From assembly GCF_014650035.1 (NCBI RefSeq), contig NZ_BMUE01000007.1:124001-188000 (forward strand): DNA of 64,000 bases. Direction: 5' to 3'. The stretch's first letter is position 1. Every line of letters begins with the position of its first letter. This document shows positions 41,694-50,325 of this stretch, in pieces. A program made the position numbers and the translations under genes. Below the pieces are notes generated by a model, which was not told the origin of the DNA, ran no database searches, and worked only from the letters and a program-made list of their open reading frames with translations. This DNA comes from Streptomyces lucensis JCM 4490. Its GTDB lineage: Bacteria > Actinomycetota > Actinomycetes > Streptomycetales > Streptomycetaceae.

Positions 41694-42128
41694 TCAGTCG
41701 ATACAGAATTCGTTGCCCTCGACGTCCAGCATCGAGATGCACGACTCGTTTTCCTCATCGGCGTACAGCGTTCGCACGTGGGTGGCGCCGAGCGCGACCA
41801 GTCGTGCGCACTCGGCTTCGAGCTTGGCGAGGCGCTCGTCCCCCACGAGCCCGGTGCCGACCCGTACGTCGAGATGCACCCGGTTCTTGACGATCTTGCC
41901 TTCGGGGACGCGCTGGAAGTAGAGGCGCGGGCCCGCGCCCGAGGGATCACTGCAGGCGAACCATGAACCCTGCTTCTCAGGAGGCAGGGTGCGGTTGAAG
42001 TCGTCCCAGGTGGTGAACCCCTCCGGTGGCGGCGGTGTGACGTACCCCAGCACCTCGCACCAGAAGCGAGCGAGGCGCTCGGGTTCTGCGCAGTCAAAGG
42101 TGACTTGGAACTTCTTGATCACTGACAT
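41694..42128 (-). CDS. VOC (glyoxalase/dioxygenase fold) protein
   Basis: A 144-residue protein of the glyoxalase_6-like subgroup. It reads KFQVTFDCAEPERLARFWCEVLGY at the start, WFACSDPSGAGPRLYFQRVPEGK, RVHLDVRVG (metal-ligand His) and ends MLDVEGNEFCID. Such proteins bind a metal and small substrate; some give antibiotic resistance, but nothing here shows that. It is intact within a region of remnants. Confidence 0.88.
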   Translation of the reverse strand: MSVIKKFQVTFDCAEPERLARFWCEVLGYVTPPPPEGFTTWDDFNRTLPPEKQGSWFACSDPSGAGPRLYFQRVPEGKIVKNRVHLDVRVGTGLVGDERLAKLEAECARLVALGATHVRTLYADEENESCISMLDVEGNEFCID

Positions 42129-42559
42129 CGGCGCACCGTACCGCGGACCAGGGGGCCCTGCCGCTCATTTCCTCAGGCAACCCGACACCATCGCCGAGCA
42201 CTACGTGCTCCAGCGCTGGCCCTCACACGCCAACCCCGGCCACGTATCCGGCGCCTACGCCACGGTAGTCACGAAGGGGAATGGCACACTCCACGGGTGG
42301 CCGTGCCTTCTTGGGCTCGCACGCAGCCGGGGTCTCGTACCCAGGCAGGCCTGTGCCCTGGGTCGGCTCGCGTCACGCTTGCGTTGCCCCTGATCGCCGG
42401 ACTCAGCGGCGTCATGGGAGCGACCTCGCGGGCGCGGGGGAGCAGCTCGTCAGCGCAACCGGGGGGAGTCGTACCGCGAGGCCGCCCCGGCCCTCAAGCC
42501 GCGGTCACCGTCGTGTCAGGATGCCGGGTGATCACCTGTGTTTCCGGAGGCCTGCTGAC
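42129..42559. other. gene-free stretch before aminotransferase
   Basis: About 430 bp. Open frames on both strands carry no recognisable domain; a few stretches (TIAEHYVLQRWPSHANPGH) could be worn gene pieces but I could not identify them. Confidence 0.35.
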
Positions 42560-43786
42560 GTGAGTGAGACCGAGGTGGCCGTCGCGCCGCACCCCCTGCT
42601 GCTCCCCGACGGCAGGCTCGCCATCGAGGCGTGGTCGTTGGACCCGGCCCTGAGGCACCTGAACCACGGATCGTTCGGCGCCGTCCCGCTGGTGGCACAG
42701 GAGCGGCAGGCGGCGCTGCGTGCCGAGATGGAGCGCGCGCCGGTGGTGTGGTTCCCGGAACTGCCGGAGCGGCTCGCCGCCGCCCGGGACGCACTCGCCG
42801 GCTTCCTGCGCGTCGACGCCGGCGACCTCGCCCTGGTGCCGAACGCGAGCGCGGGCGCCAGCGTGGTCTACGACGCGCTCGAACGCCGTCGCGGCGGGGA
42901 GATCGTCGTCACCGACCACGGCTACGGGGCCGTCACCATGGGAGCCGAGCGGCTGGCACGGCGCTGGGGCGGCCGGGTGCGCACGGCGCGGGTGCCGCTC
43001 GGCGCCGACGAGGACGAGGCCTACGAGGCAGTCGTCGCCGAGATCGGCGAGGCCACCGACCTCGTCGTGATCGACCAGATCACCTCGGCGACCGCGCGCC
43101 GGCTGCCGGTCGAGCGGATCGGCGCGGAGGCGCGCCGCCGGGGCGTGCCGATGCTCGTCGACGGCGCGCACGCCCCGGGCCTGCTCGCCGCGCCCCTCGC
43201 CGACGCGACGTACGAGTTCTGGACCGGCAACCTCCACAAGTGGGGCTGCGCCCCGCGCGGAACCGCTGCCCTGATCGCCCGCGGACCTCTGCGGGACCTG
43301 ATCCACCCGCTGATCGACTCCTGGGGCGCGGGGCAGCCGTACCCCGACCGCTTCGACCACCAGGGCACGCTCGACGCCACGTCCTATCTGGCCGCGCCGA
43401 CGTCCCTCGCCTTCGTGGAGCGTACCTGGGGTTGGTCCGCTGCCCGCCGTTACATGGACCGGCTAGCGGACTATGCCGGGCGTGTGATCGGCGCAGCTTT
43501 CGAGGTACTGACCGGTGAGGACAGCCGGGCCGACGTCGGGATGCCGGTCCCCGGTATGCGCCTGGTGCGGTTGCCCGACGGCCTCGGGCGCAGCCGGACC
43601 GAGGCCGACGCGCTGCGCGACCGGGTGGCCCGGGAACTCGCCGTCGAGGCCGCCTTCACCAGCTTCGGCGGCACCGGTTACCTGCGAGTGTCCGCCCACG
43701 TCTACAACACCCCGGCCGACTACGAGTACTTCGCCGAGCGGTGCGTGCCCGTACTCGACGAATGGGCAAAGGAGTTGGGCCGCTGA
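42560..43786 (+). CDS. class V aminotransferase (isopenicillin-N-epimerase-like)
   Basis: PLP enzyme of 408 residues. LRHLNHGSFGAVPLVAQERQ is the typical start of the CefD-like subgroup; LVPNASAGASVVYDAL, VVIDQITSATARRLPVERI, MLVDGAHAPGLLA (Asp and His) and the Schiff-base Lys in TGNLHKWGCAPRGTAAL follow. The family epimerises or desulfurates small molecules; no beta-lactam genes are nearby. GTG 42560 has GGAGG 11 nt upstream. No operon partner is evident on the same strand until 43919. Confidence 0.9.
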   Translation: MSETEVAVAPHPLLLPDGRLAIEAWSLDPALRHLNHGSFGAVPLVAQERQAALRAEMERAPVVWFPELPERLAAARDALAGFLRVDAGDLALVPNASAGASVVYDALERRRGGEIVVTDHGYGAVTMGAERLARRWGGRVRTARVPLGADEDEAYEAVVAEIGEATDLVVIDQITSATARRLPVERIGAEARRRGVPMLVDGAHAPGLLAAPLADATYEFWTGNLHKWGCAPRGTAALIARGPLRDLIHPLIDSWGAGQPYPDRFDHQGTLDATSYLAAPTSLAFVERTWGWSAARRYMDRLADYAGRVIGAAFEVLTGEDSRADVGMPVPGMRLVRLPDGLGRSRTEADALRDRVARELAVEAAFTSFGGTGYLRVSAHVYNTPADYEYFAERCVPVLDEWAKELGR

Positions 43787-43918
43787 GTCATCAGGTCAAG
43801 CGTCCCGGACACTTGACTCGGTAGGCGCGCGGCCCGATCCTCGTCCCAGGTATTGCGCGGTGCATGACAATCTCGATTCCGCCAACCGCGCCCTCCCGCC
43901 GACCTAGGGACGTGGGCC

Positions 43919-45979
43919 GTGACGCCGATTCGACGCTCGTACGGCATACGCAGGAACATCGCCGTGCTGTCGCTGCTGCTCCTGGTACTGGCCATGACCT
44001 GCGGATCCACGCCGAGTTCGGCGGCCGGCAACGACTGGTGGACCCCCACCGCGCGACCCGCCCCGGACGTCCGGATCGACGTCACCGGCGAGCCGTTCAC
44101 CGGCACCGACTCGTCGGGAAAGGTCCAGGGGTTCGTCGACGCGCACAACCACCTCTTCGGCAACGAAGCCTTCGGCGGTCGGCTGATCTGCGGAAAGGTC
44201 TTCTCCGAGGCCGGTGTCGCCGACGCCCTGAAGGACTGCCCGGAACACTACCCCGACGGGACCCTCGCGATCTTCGACTACATCACCCATGGCGGCGACG
44301 GCAAGCACGACCCGGTCGGGTGGCCGACCTTCAAGGACTGGCCCGCGTACAACTCGATGACCCACCAGGCCGACTACTACGCCTGGGTGGAGCGTGCCTG
44401 GCGCGGCGGACAGCGCGTGCTCGTCAACGACCTCGTCACCAACGGCATGATCTGCTCCGTCTACCCCTTCAAGGACCGCAGTTGCGACGAGATGACGTCG
44501 ATCCGGTTGCAGGCGAAGATGACGTACGACCTCCAGGCGTACATCGACAAGATGTACGGCGGCACGGGCAAGGGCTGGTTCCGCGTCGTCACCGACAGCG
44601 CGCAGGCGCGTGAGGTCATCGAGGAGGGGAAACTCGCCGTCGTCCTCGGGGTCGAGACCTCCGAACCCTTCGGGTGCAAACAGATCCTCGACATCCCGCA
44701 GTGCGGCAAGGAGGACATCGACAAGGGGCTCGACGAGCTCTACGCGCTCGGCGTCCGTTCGATGTTCCTGTGCCACAAGTTCGACAACGCTCTGTGCGGC
44801 GTCCGCTTCGACTCCGGCGGTCTCGGAACGGCCATCAACGTCGGCCAGTTCCTGTCGACCGGCACCTTCTGGCAGACCGAGAAGTGCACCGGCCCGCAAC
44901 ACGACAACCCCATCGGGAACGCCTCGTCGGGCGCGGAGTCGGACCTACCGGCGGGCGTGGACGTCCCCTCGTACGACTCGGACGCCCAGTGCAACAAGCG
45001 CGGTCTCACCGCACTCGGCGAGTACGCCGTGCGCGGCATGATGAAGCGCAAGATGATGCTGGAGATCGACCACATGGGCGTGAAGGCCGTAGGTCAGGCC
45101 CTGGACATCCTGGAGTCCGCCTCCTATCCCGGCGTGATCTCCTCACACAGCTGGATGGACCTGAACTGGACCGAACGGGTCTACTCCCTCGGCGGTTTCG
45201 TCGCCCAGTACATGCACGGCTCCGAGGGCTTCGTCGCGGAAGCCGCACGGACCAAGGCGCTGCGCGACAAGTACGGCGTGGGCTACGGCTACGGCACCGA
45301 CTTCAACGGCGTCGGCGACCACCCGGCCCCGCGCGGCGCGAACGCCGCGAACAAGGTGACGTACCCCTTCAGGAGCGTCGACGGCGGCTCCGTCATCGAC
45401 CGGCAGACCTCCGGCGAGCGCACCTTCGACATCAACACCGACGGCGCGGCCCACGCCGGGATGATCCCTGACTGGATCGAGGACATCCGGCGGGTCGGTG
45501 GCCAGGACGTGGTGAACGACCTGTTCCGGGGCGCCGAGTCCTACCTGGACACCTGGGGGGCCACCGAACAGCACCAGGCCTCGGTGAACCTCGCCAAGGG
45601 GCGGTCGACGGCGGCCAGTTCGTCCGAGTGGAATCCGTTCACCAGCTACCGGCCGGGCCGTGCCGTCGACGGCGACGACTCCACCCGCTGGGCCAGCGAC
45701 TGGAGCGACGATCAGTGGTGGCAGGTCGATCTGGGCTCCACTCACCTGGTCTCCCGGGTGACGCTCGACTGGGAGCGGGCGTACGGCAAGTCGTACCGCA
45801 TAGAATTGTCCACCGACGGCACGAACTGGCAGACCGCCTGTTCCACCACGAGCGGCAACGGCGGCCTGGACACGGCCCGGTTCACCGCGGCCCCGGCCCG
45901 CTACGTCCGGGTCCACGGTCTGGACCGCGGCACCGACTGGGGATACTCGCTTCACGAGGTCGGGGTCCACAGCGCCTGA
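43919..45979 (+). CDS. secreted membrane-dipeptidase-like amidohydrolase with discoidin domain
   Basis: A 686-residue exported protein. The signal segment (about residues 12-36) ends near SSAAGND. The metal-dependent hydrolase part begins with VDAHNHLFG (HxH), includes VVLGVETSEPFG, MFLCHKFDNALCG, MMLEIDHMGVKAVG, ISSHSW and GYGTDFNGVG, compatible with an amidohydrolase/membrane-dipeptidase barrel. Residues about 560-686 form an F5/8-type (discoidin) carbohydrate-binding domain with WASDWSDDQWWQVDLGS and WGYSLHEVGVH. It likely acts on extracellular substrates held by the lectin domain. A TetR regulator follows 15 nt downstream. Confidence 0.85.
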   Translation: MTPIRRSYGIRRNIAVLSLLLLVLAMTCGSTPSSAAGNDWWTPTARPAPDVRIDVTGEPFTGTDSSGKVQGFVDAHNHLFGNEAFGGRLICGKVFSEAGVADALKDCPEHYPDGTLAIFDYITHGGDGKHDPVGWPTFKDWPAYNSMTHQADYYAWVERAWRGGQRVLVNDLVTNGMICSVYPFKDRSCDEMTSIRLQAKMTYDLQAYIDKMYGGTGKGWFRVVTDSAQAREVIEEGKLAVVLGVETSEPFGCKQILDIPQCGKEDIDKGLDELYALGVRSMFLCHKFDNALCGVRFDSGGLGTAINVGQFLSTGTFWQTEKCTGPQHDNPIGNASSGAESDLPAGVDVPSYDSDAQCNKRGLTALGEYAVRGMMKRKMMLEIDHMGVKAVGQALDILESASYPGVISSHSWMDLNWTERVYSLGGFVAQYMHGSEGFVAEAARTKALRDKYGVGYGYGTDFNGVGDHPAPRGANAANKVTYPFRSVDGGSVIDRQTSGERTFDINTDGAAHAGMIPDWIEDIRRVGGQDVVNDLFRGAESYLDTWGATEQHQASVNLAKGRSTAASSSEWNPFTSYRPGRAVDGDDSTRWASDWSDDQWWQVDLGSTHLVSRVTLDWERAYGKSYRIELSTDGTNWQTACSTTSGNGGLDTARFTAAPARYVRVHGLDRGTDWGYSLHEVGVHSA

Positions 45980-45994
45980 GGCGGGAGTTCACGG

Positions 45995-46585
45995 ATGGCA
46001 CGCATGCCGTCGGCCGAGCGGCGCCGGCAGCTGACGGAAGCGGCGATCAGGACGATGGCCCGGGACGGCGTCGCCAAGGCGACTACCCGGGCCATCGCCG
46101 CCGAGGCGGGCGTGTCGCTGAGCGTCTTCCACTACTGCTTCGACTCCAAGCAGGCCCTGATCGGGTCCGTCATCACCACCCTCACCGAGCACTCGGTGAC
46201 CGTGGTGCGGGAGGCACTGCGGCCCAGGGCCACGCTGGAGCAGACAGTCCGGGCCGGCTTCGAGGCGTACTGGGGCCACGTCCGCGACCGCCCCGACGAG
46301 CACATGCTCACCTACGAACTGACCCAGTACGCCCTGCGCGAGCCGGGGTTCGAGCACCTCGCCCGACGGCAGTACGAGCTGTACGGCATCGCCTACGCCG
46401 AGCTGATCGAGGAGCTCCGCCACAGCCGCGACCTCCAACTCCGCGTCCCCGTTTCCGTACTGGCCCGCTATCTCGCCGCCGTGACCGACGGCCTGACCCT
46501 CAACTACCTCGTCCTGGGCGACGAGTCGGTCTGGGCCGACATCCTCGACACGGTCACCGCCCACATCGCGGGGCTGGTGGCCTGA
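45995..46585 (+). CDS. TetR-family transcriptional regulator
   Basis: A 196-residue repressor with N-terminal HTH (RRQLTEAAIRTMARDGVAKA, TRAIAAEAGVSLSVFHYCFDSKQALI) and a TetR_C-type helical body (VREALRPRATLEQTVRAGFEAYWGHV). It starts 15 nt after the dipeptidase gene, so it is probably in the same transcript and may control it. The ligand is unknown. A 12-bp hairpin lies 160 nt downstream. Confidence 0.92.
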   Translation: MARMPSAERRRQLTEAAIRTMARDGVAKATTRAIAAEAGVSLSVFHYCFDSKQALIGSVITTLTEHSVTVVREALRPRATLEQTVRAGFEAYWGHVRDRPDEHMLTYELTQYALREPGFEHLARRQYELYGIAYAELIEELRHSRDLQLRVPVSVLARYLAAVTDGLTLNYLVLGDESVWADILDTVTAHIAGLVA

Positions 46586-46608
46586 CCCGCACGTCCTGCT
46601 CGGCACCA

Positions 46609-46740
46609 ATGCCGTCGGGGAACGCGGGAGCCCGCGCGATTGCCGACGCACCGGCCGACGGCCACGGCCTGCGCCCACTCTGTCTCGGCTGCAACCGCGT
46701 CGGCCCGCAGGGCGTCACCGCGCTCGCCGACACCTTCATG
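46609..46740 (+). pseudogene. leucine-rich-repeat protein remnant
   Basis: In one frame the sequence reads GNAGARAIADAPADGHGLRP then LCLGCNRVGPQGVTALADTF. The pattern G..GA.AIADAL..(G)HGLR.L.LG.NRVGP.GV.ALAD.L is the ribonuclease-inhibitor-like repeat of Streptomyces GALA/LRR proteins; only about 1.5 repeats remain. Confidence 0.6.
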
Positions 46741-46748
46741 ACGCGACG

Positions 46749-46784
46749 AAGCCGCTCGCCTGAATCCCCCGTGGCGAGCGGCTT
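46749..46784. terminator. 12-bp perfect hairpin
   Basis: AAGCCGCTCGCC (46749-46760) pairs exactly with GGCGAGCGGCTT (46773-46784) over a 12-nt loop. It may terminate the TetR/dipeptidase transcript or be left from the tRNA-like remnant region. Confidence 0.6.
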
Positions 46785-46826
46785 GTGCTGGGTGTGCAGA
46801 GATCGAGGTCGGCGGCGGCGACGTAC

Positions 46827-46854
46827 GTGTCCTGGGCCGCTAGACGACACCGGC
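46827..46854 (-). pseudogene. tRNA-like 5' fragment (D-arm)
   Basis: On the minus strand GCCGGTGTCGTCTAGCGGCC followed by CAGGACAC resembles the acceptor and D-arm of tRNA-Glu/Gln-type genes (TCGTCTAG-GGCC-AGGAC). The anticodon half is missing. It starts 1 nt after the CCA end of the 3' fragment at 46856. Confidence 0.35.
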
Positions 46855-46855
46855 G

Positions 46856-46905
46856 TGGCGCCGGCGGCGGGATTCGAACCCGCGTCACGCTCTTGACAGG
46901 AGAAG
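46856..46905 (-). pseudogene. tRNA 3'-half fragment
   Basis: Minus-strand T-arm GCGGG-TTCGAAT-CCCGC (46883-46867), 7-nt acceptor strand CGCCGGC, discriminator G and encoded CCA (46858-46856). Upstream a poor anticodon-like arm with GTC in the loop and GTGAC variable loop can be drawn. The matching 5' acceptor strand is not found, so the tRNA is truncated. It may be an attachment-site scar of an integrated element. Confidence 0.55.
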
Positions 46906-46982
46906 TAGCCGCTGCCTGCGCACCTGCACGTCCAGGACGATAGCGCAGGCCGGGCTGTGTGTGCACGTGGCTTTCTCTCGAC

Positions 46983-47096
46983 GGGGAGGACGTCCCGGTC
47001 CAGGCGCATGCCAGCGGCGTCGTGATGAGCGCGCGACGTGGTGGAGTCGATACTGACCAGGGACAGGTCCACCTTGCCCCGCTGCACGGCTTCTGC
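46983..47096 (-). pseudogene. transposase fragment (IS5-like)
   Basis: Minus-strand frame AEAVQRGKVDLSLVSIDSTT then SRAHHDAAGMRLDRDVL. The VSIDSTTSRAHHDAAG motif holds the first catalytic Asp of a second type of IS5-family transposase. Flanking sequence has lost similarity and lies partly in another frame. Confidence 0.65.
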
Positions 47097-47220
47097 GACT
47101 TGAACCGCCACACCACTTTGATCAGTTGCACTCGAGTCAGGCAAAAGGACCTACCGGTGCTGCCTCCGTTCGCAAGGGCGCACCCCGCAGATCGGTCACG
47201 CCCCCATCTGCCCCCTGAGA

Positions 47221-47508
47221 TCAGCCGAGACCGCGATGGGCGGCCCACAACTCCCCGGCACGACTGGCAGCGTCGGAGACCAGCGCCGCCAGTTCGGGTT
47301 CATCGGGCACAGGGAACGAGACGTATGCCCCCCGACCGCCACCGACTGGTCTGCCATAGGCCTTCACGGCGAGGTGACCGTCCGGGAGAAGCCGGACGTT
47401 GAGTGTGGTCAGCGTGAACGCTTCACCGCGTCGAGTGTCCGTCCAGCGGAGCGCCTGCGGGATCGTGACATTGATCGCCAGAGCACTTATTTCCAGGTCG
47501 CTGCTCAT
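47221..47508 (-). CDS. hypothetical protein
   Basis: A 95-residue cytoplasmic protein with a beta-rich start (LEISALAINVTIPQALRWTD, FTLTTLNVRLLPDGHLAVKAYG) and a C-terminal helix (PELAALVSDAASRAGELWAAH). The first ATG at 47508 is plausible. It borders the IS remnants and has no evident partner or family. Confidence 0.5.
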   Translation of the reverse strand: MSSDLEISALAINVTIPQALRWTDTRRGEAFTLTTLNVRLLPDGHLAVKAYGRPVGGGRGAYVSFPVPDEPELAALVSDAASRAGELWAAHRGLG

Positions 47509-47841
47509 GGACGGATGATCTCACGCGAGTTGCCGCAGGCGGCCGCCACCGGCTCACGCTCGAAGATCACGGACTGTCGTGATCTTGGTAGCGGCCGCGG
47601 CCGCCGACGCACCCGGAGTGCGACAGTGGTTCCACCCGATCGGGTGGTAGGCGCAATGGTCGGCGCGCGGCGGCGCCGACGGCCAGCCGGCCCCCCTGAC
47701 CGGCGGCACCCGCAGCTGTACGCCTGCACGGTACCGGCGCGCACGAATGGACGGTGGGCTGAGCCCGTACCGACGGTGTTCAACCCGGGGAAAGCATGTC
47801 GCTGAAGGGTCGGAGCGCGCCGCCGGGCTATAGGTAGAGAT
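47509..47841. other. gene-free stretch
   Basis: About 330 bp between divergent genes with no recognisable gene. The region ends at an inverted repeat in front of the gene at 47889. Confidence 0.35.
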
Positions 47842-47867
47842 CGCCGGAATCTCGCATATTTCCGGCG
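47842..47867. promoter_or_regulatory. 8-10-8 inverted repeat upstream of 47889 gene
   Basis: CGCCGGAA-TCTCGCATAT-TTCCGGCG, perfect arms, 21 nt before the ATG. It could be an operator or a leader hairpin; an A/T-rich segment suitable as a -10 lies inside the loop. Confidence 0.45.
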
Positions 47868-47888
47868 GTCACCGAGAAGGAGCGAACA

Positions 47889-48626
47889 ATGGCCGAGCCC
47901 GAGCTGGACGTAAACGGAATCGCAGTACTGCGCAACAAGGTGAGCATCGGCAGATACGACCCCGACTGGGTGGAGAACGCCGCACAAGTGGAGGTGTACA
48001 ACAGCAGGGAAGGCGGCGGGAACAACAGTCACGCCGTGAACGCGTACTCCAAGACGGGCGTCGGGGTGGACGCGACCAGCGCGACCACCTATGGCGTGGT
48101 CGCGAGCGGCGGTTACAAGGCCGCATGGTTCCGTGGCGACGTCATGGTGGACGGAAAACTCACCAAAACCACTCTTGAATTCACCATCGACCATCCGCTG
48201 GAGCCGGAAAGCAAGTACCTCAATCATGCTTCCGTCGAGAGCGACGAGAGGAAGAACGTCTACGACGGAGAAGTCGTCCTGGACGGGACCGGAGAGGCCG
48301 AAATCGTTCTGCCGCACTGGTTCCAGGCACTCAACGAGCGATTCCGCTACCAGCTCACGGCCGTCGGCCGTGCGGCCCCGAACCTGCACGTGGGACAGGA
48401 GCTGGACGGCAATCGGTTCACCATCACCGGAGGAGACCCCGGGACGCGCGTCTGCTGGCAGGTGACCGGGGTCCGCCACGATGCCTACGCGCGCGCCAAC
48501 CCGCTCGTCGTCGAGACCTCCAAGAGCGAGGACGAGCACGGCAAGTACCGGCACCCGGAGGCGTACGGGCTGTCGCTCGAGCAGCGGATCGTACCGCCCG
48601 CGTACGTCTCACCCGTTAAGGCATGA
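47889..48626 (+). CDS. conserved hypothetical protein with beta-rich C-terminal domain
   Basis: A 245-residue protein. The N-terminal part (VEVYNSREGGGNNSHAVNAY, VGVDATSATTYGVVASGGYK) is repetitive and beta-rich. The C-terminal 160 residues (FTIDHPLEPESKYLNHASVE, DGEVVLDGTGEAEIVLPHWF, LNERFRYQLTAVGRAAPNLHV, CWQVTGVRHDAYARANP) match a widespread family of unknown function found in predicted fibre- or cell-surface-like proteins. AAGGAG precedes the ATG. No partner genes are evident. Confidence 0.75.
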   Translation: MAEPELDVNGIAVLRNKVSIGRYDPDWVENAAQVEVYNSREGGGNNSHAVNAYSKTGVGVDATSATTYGVVASGGYKAAWFRGDVMVDGKLTKTTLEFTIDHPLEPESKYLNHASVESDERKNVYDGEVVLDGTGEAEIVLPHWFQALNERFRYQLTAVGRAAPNLHVGQELDGNRFTITGGDPGTRVCWQVTGVRHDAYARANPLVVETSKSEDEHGKYRHPEAYGLSLEQRIVPPAYVSPVKA

Positions 48627-48659
48627 GAAGAAGGCATGAGACGGCGGCTCGCGCAGTGA

Positions 48660-49427
48660 TCAACCGGACTGCCGGGCCGCCTCGGCCAAGGCGGTGAGGA
48701 CGCGCCGGGTCTTGCTCTCGGAATGCTCGGAGACCGTCAGCCCACGCTCCCGCACCGCTTCGTTCAGACGTCGCTGCTTGCGCTCGGCCCGCGCCGTGAG
48801 TTCGTCGGCGTTCTCCCCGCTCTTGGGCTTCACCCGGATCGAGGCCTCCAGGAAGTCCAGTCCGGCGGCCGACCACGTCTCCAGGTTCACCACCAGGTCC
48901 CCGAGCGGAACGTCCCGGGCCTTGGCGGAGAGGATCGGACCCAGTGCCACCAGCCCGTCAAGCCGGACGGCGGGAGCGCAGGCGTGCACGAACTGGTCCT
49001 GCACCTCGTCGATCGGAGCGGCGGGATCGGCTTCGGGCCGTACCGCGGCCGGCAGCGCGCCCGGCGGGTGATCGTGCACCAGGGAGGCGGCCAGCACACG
49101 GCCGCTCACCGACCAGTCCTCCTCGACGCCGTAGGCGAGCGGCCCCGACTCGAAGGGCGCGGAGAACCTTCCGACCAGCTGCTCCCGCTCACACGGGCGC
49201 AACTTGACGGTCAGATCGTCCGGACCACCGCCACCGTCGATCCTGAACCGCACGATCACCCCGCCCTCCAGCAGGGGCAGTCGCCCCTGGGCGACCCCGT
49301 CACGGCCCTCGGCGAACCAGATCCGACGCGTCGTCATGGCGGCACCGTCCGACTCGCCGAGCGCTTCGAGCGCCGCCGTCACGTCACCCTCGACGTTGAC
49401 CTTGATCTCGACCGGCAACAGGTCCAT
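48660..49427 (-). CDS. CYTH-like domain protein
   Basis: A 255-residue protein. VEIKVNVEGDVTAALEALGE at the start, TRRIWFAEGRD, VIVRFRIDGGGGPDDLTVKL and VEEDWSVSGRVLAASLVHD follow the CYTH/triphosphate-tunnel pattern (charged residues on alternating strands). The C-terminal 80 residues are helical. CYTH enzymes act on triphosphates; whether catalytic ligands are all present cannot be judged here. It converges with the gene at 47889. Confidence 0.55.
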   Translation of the reverse strand: MDLLPVEIKVNVEGDVTAALEALGESDGAAMTTRRIWFAEGRDGVAQGRLPLLEGGVIVRFRIDGGGGPDDLTVKLRPCEREQLVGRFSAPFESGPLAYGVEEDWSVSGRVLAASLVHDHPPGALPAAVRPEADPAAPIDEVQDQFVHACAPAVRLDGLVALGPILSAKARDVPLGDLVVNLETWSAAGLDFLEASIRVKPKSGENADELTARAERKQRRLNEAVRERGLTVSEHSESKTRRVLTALAEAARQSG

Positions 49428-49903
49428 CGCTTGGTTCCCTCACCCTTCCGAGAGCACGGAGGTCGGTCGTCGACGTCGGCGCGGATCACGCGGCGCCGCG
49501 GTCAGCCTTCGCGACCTGTCCGCCGCGCCGCCCGGTCCGGCCGCAGGACACGCACCTTTTCACCCGTGTCGCCGAACGTCGCGGGCGCCAGAGCTGCGGA
49601 AAGCTTCCCAACGGGGGGAGGAACTGCGCTGATCCGGCCGGGTGATACCGGCGTCTCCGCGTTGCACCGCGACCGGTGTATGAGCGGGGCCGTCCGTCGC
49701 CGCACTCGCCGGGCAACCGCGGAGCGCGCAGGGCGGAGCCCTGCCGACGCTGGCCGCCCTCGGCCGCTGGGCTCGCCGACGGCGCGGTCGACGGCATCGG
49801 CAGAGCGCTGATCCCCGAGAGGCGTCGCCACGCCGGTCCCTCCGACCGGTCTGGGACTGAGCCTGTCGGCGGGCCCGCGTGGGGCCGTCGGGGGTACGGC
49901 TGG
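49428..49903. other. gene-free stretch
   Basis: About 475 bp upstream of the CYTH-like gene and downstream of the MerR gene. Several open frames exist on both strands, none with a domain or ribosome site that I can support. Confidence 0.35.
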
Positions 49904-50263
49904 TCAGGCGTCCCGGGCCGTGCGGATGACCTCGTCCAGGGTCTCCCGGGAGCGGCGCAGATCGGCGATCATGCGATCGATACGGTCCCGTTCGGCGGTC
50001 AGGTCCTTCACCAGGCGCCCGGTGGCGATCGCGGAGGGTCCGCCGTCCCGGTCGCGCATGCAGGGCAGCAGCTGTCGGATCTTCTCGCTGTGCAGCCCGG
50101 CCGCGTACAGTTCCTGGATCCGGATGACCCGGTCGACGGCCCACTCCGGGTAGTCGCGGTGGCCGCCGGGGGTGCGCTCGGCGGTGAGGAGCCCCTGTGT
50201 CTCGTAGTAGCGCAGCGACCGCTCGCTCACGCCGGTACGCCGGGCCAGTTCACCGATCCGCAT
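49904..50263 (-). CDS. MerR-family transcriptional regulator
   Basis: A 119-residue regulator. RIGELARRTGVSERSLRYYETQGLL and GGHRDYPEWAVDRVIRIQELYAAGLHSEKI make the winged helix; the C-terminal helix is DLTAERDRIDRMIADLRRSRETLDEVI. One Cys (LPCMRDRDGG) sits between. It is divergent from an old-yellow-enzyme gene with a MerR-type dyad in the 62-bp space. The pair is common in Streptomyces. Confidence 0.9.
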   Translation of the reverse strand: MRIGELARRTGVSERSLRYYETQGLLTAERTPGGHRDYPEWAVDRVIRIQELYAAGLHSEKIRQLLPCMRDRDGGPSAIATGRLVKDLTAERDRIDRMIADLRRSRETLDEVIRTARDA

Positions 50264-50286
50264 GTCCGCCTCCGCCGGGAAGAGGG

Positions 50287-50319
50287 CTTGAATCTCACAT
50301 CGGTGTCAAGTTCTACCGT
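50287..50319 (+). promoter_or_regulatory. MerR-type promoter of old yellow enzyme gene
   Basis: CTTGA...TCAAG arms (50287-50291 and 50306-50310) lie between TTGAAT (50288-50293) and TACCGT (50314-50319), a 20-nt spacing. The start ATG at 50326 is 6 nt later, so the mRNA would be nearly leaderless. Confidence 0.55.
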
Positions 50320-50325
50320 GCCGGC

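Noticed and set aside
42560..43786. Beta-lactam biosynthesis gene (cefD)
   Set aside because: Only the aminotransferase fold agrees; no other beta-lactam genes are nearby.
46856..46905. Functional tRNA-Asp gene
   Set aside because: The 5' acceptor strand and D-arm cannot be found and the anticodon stem is poorly paired.
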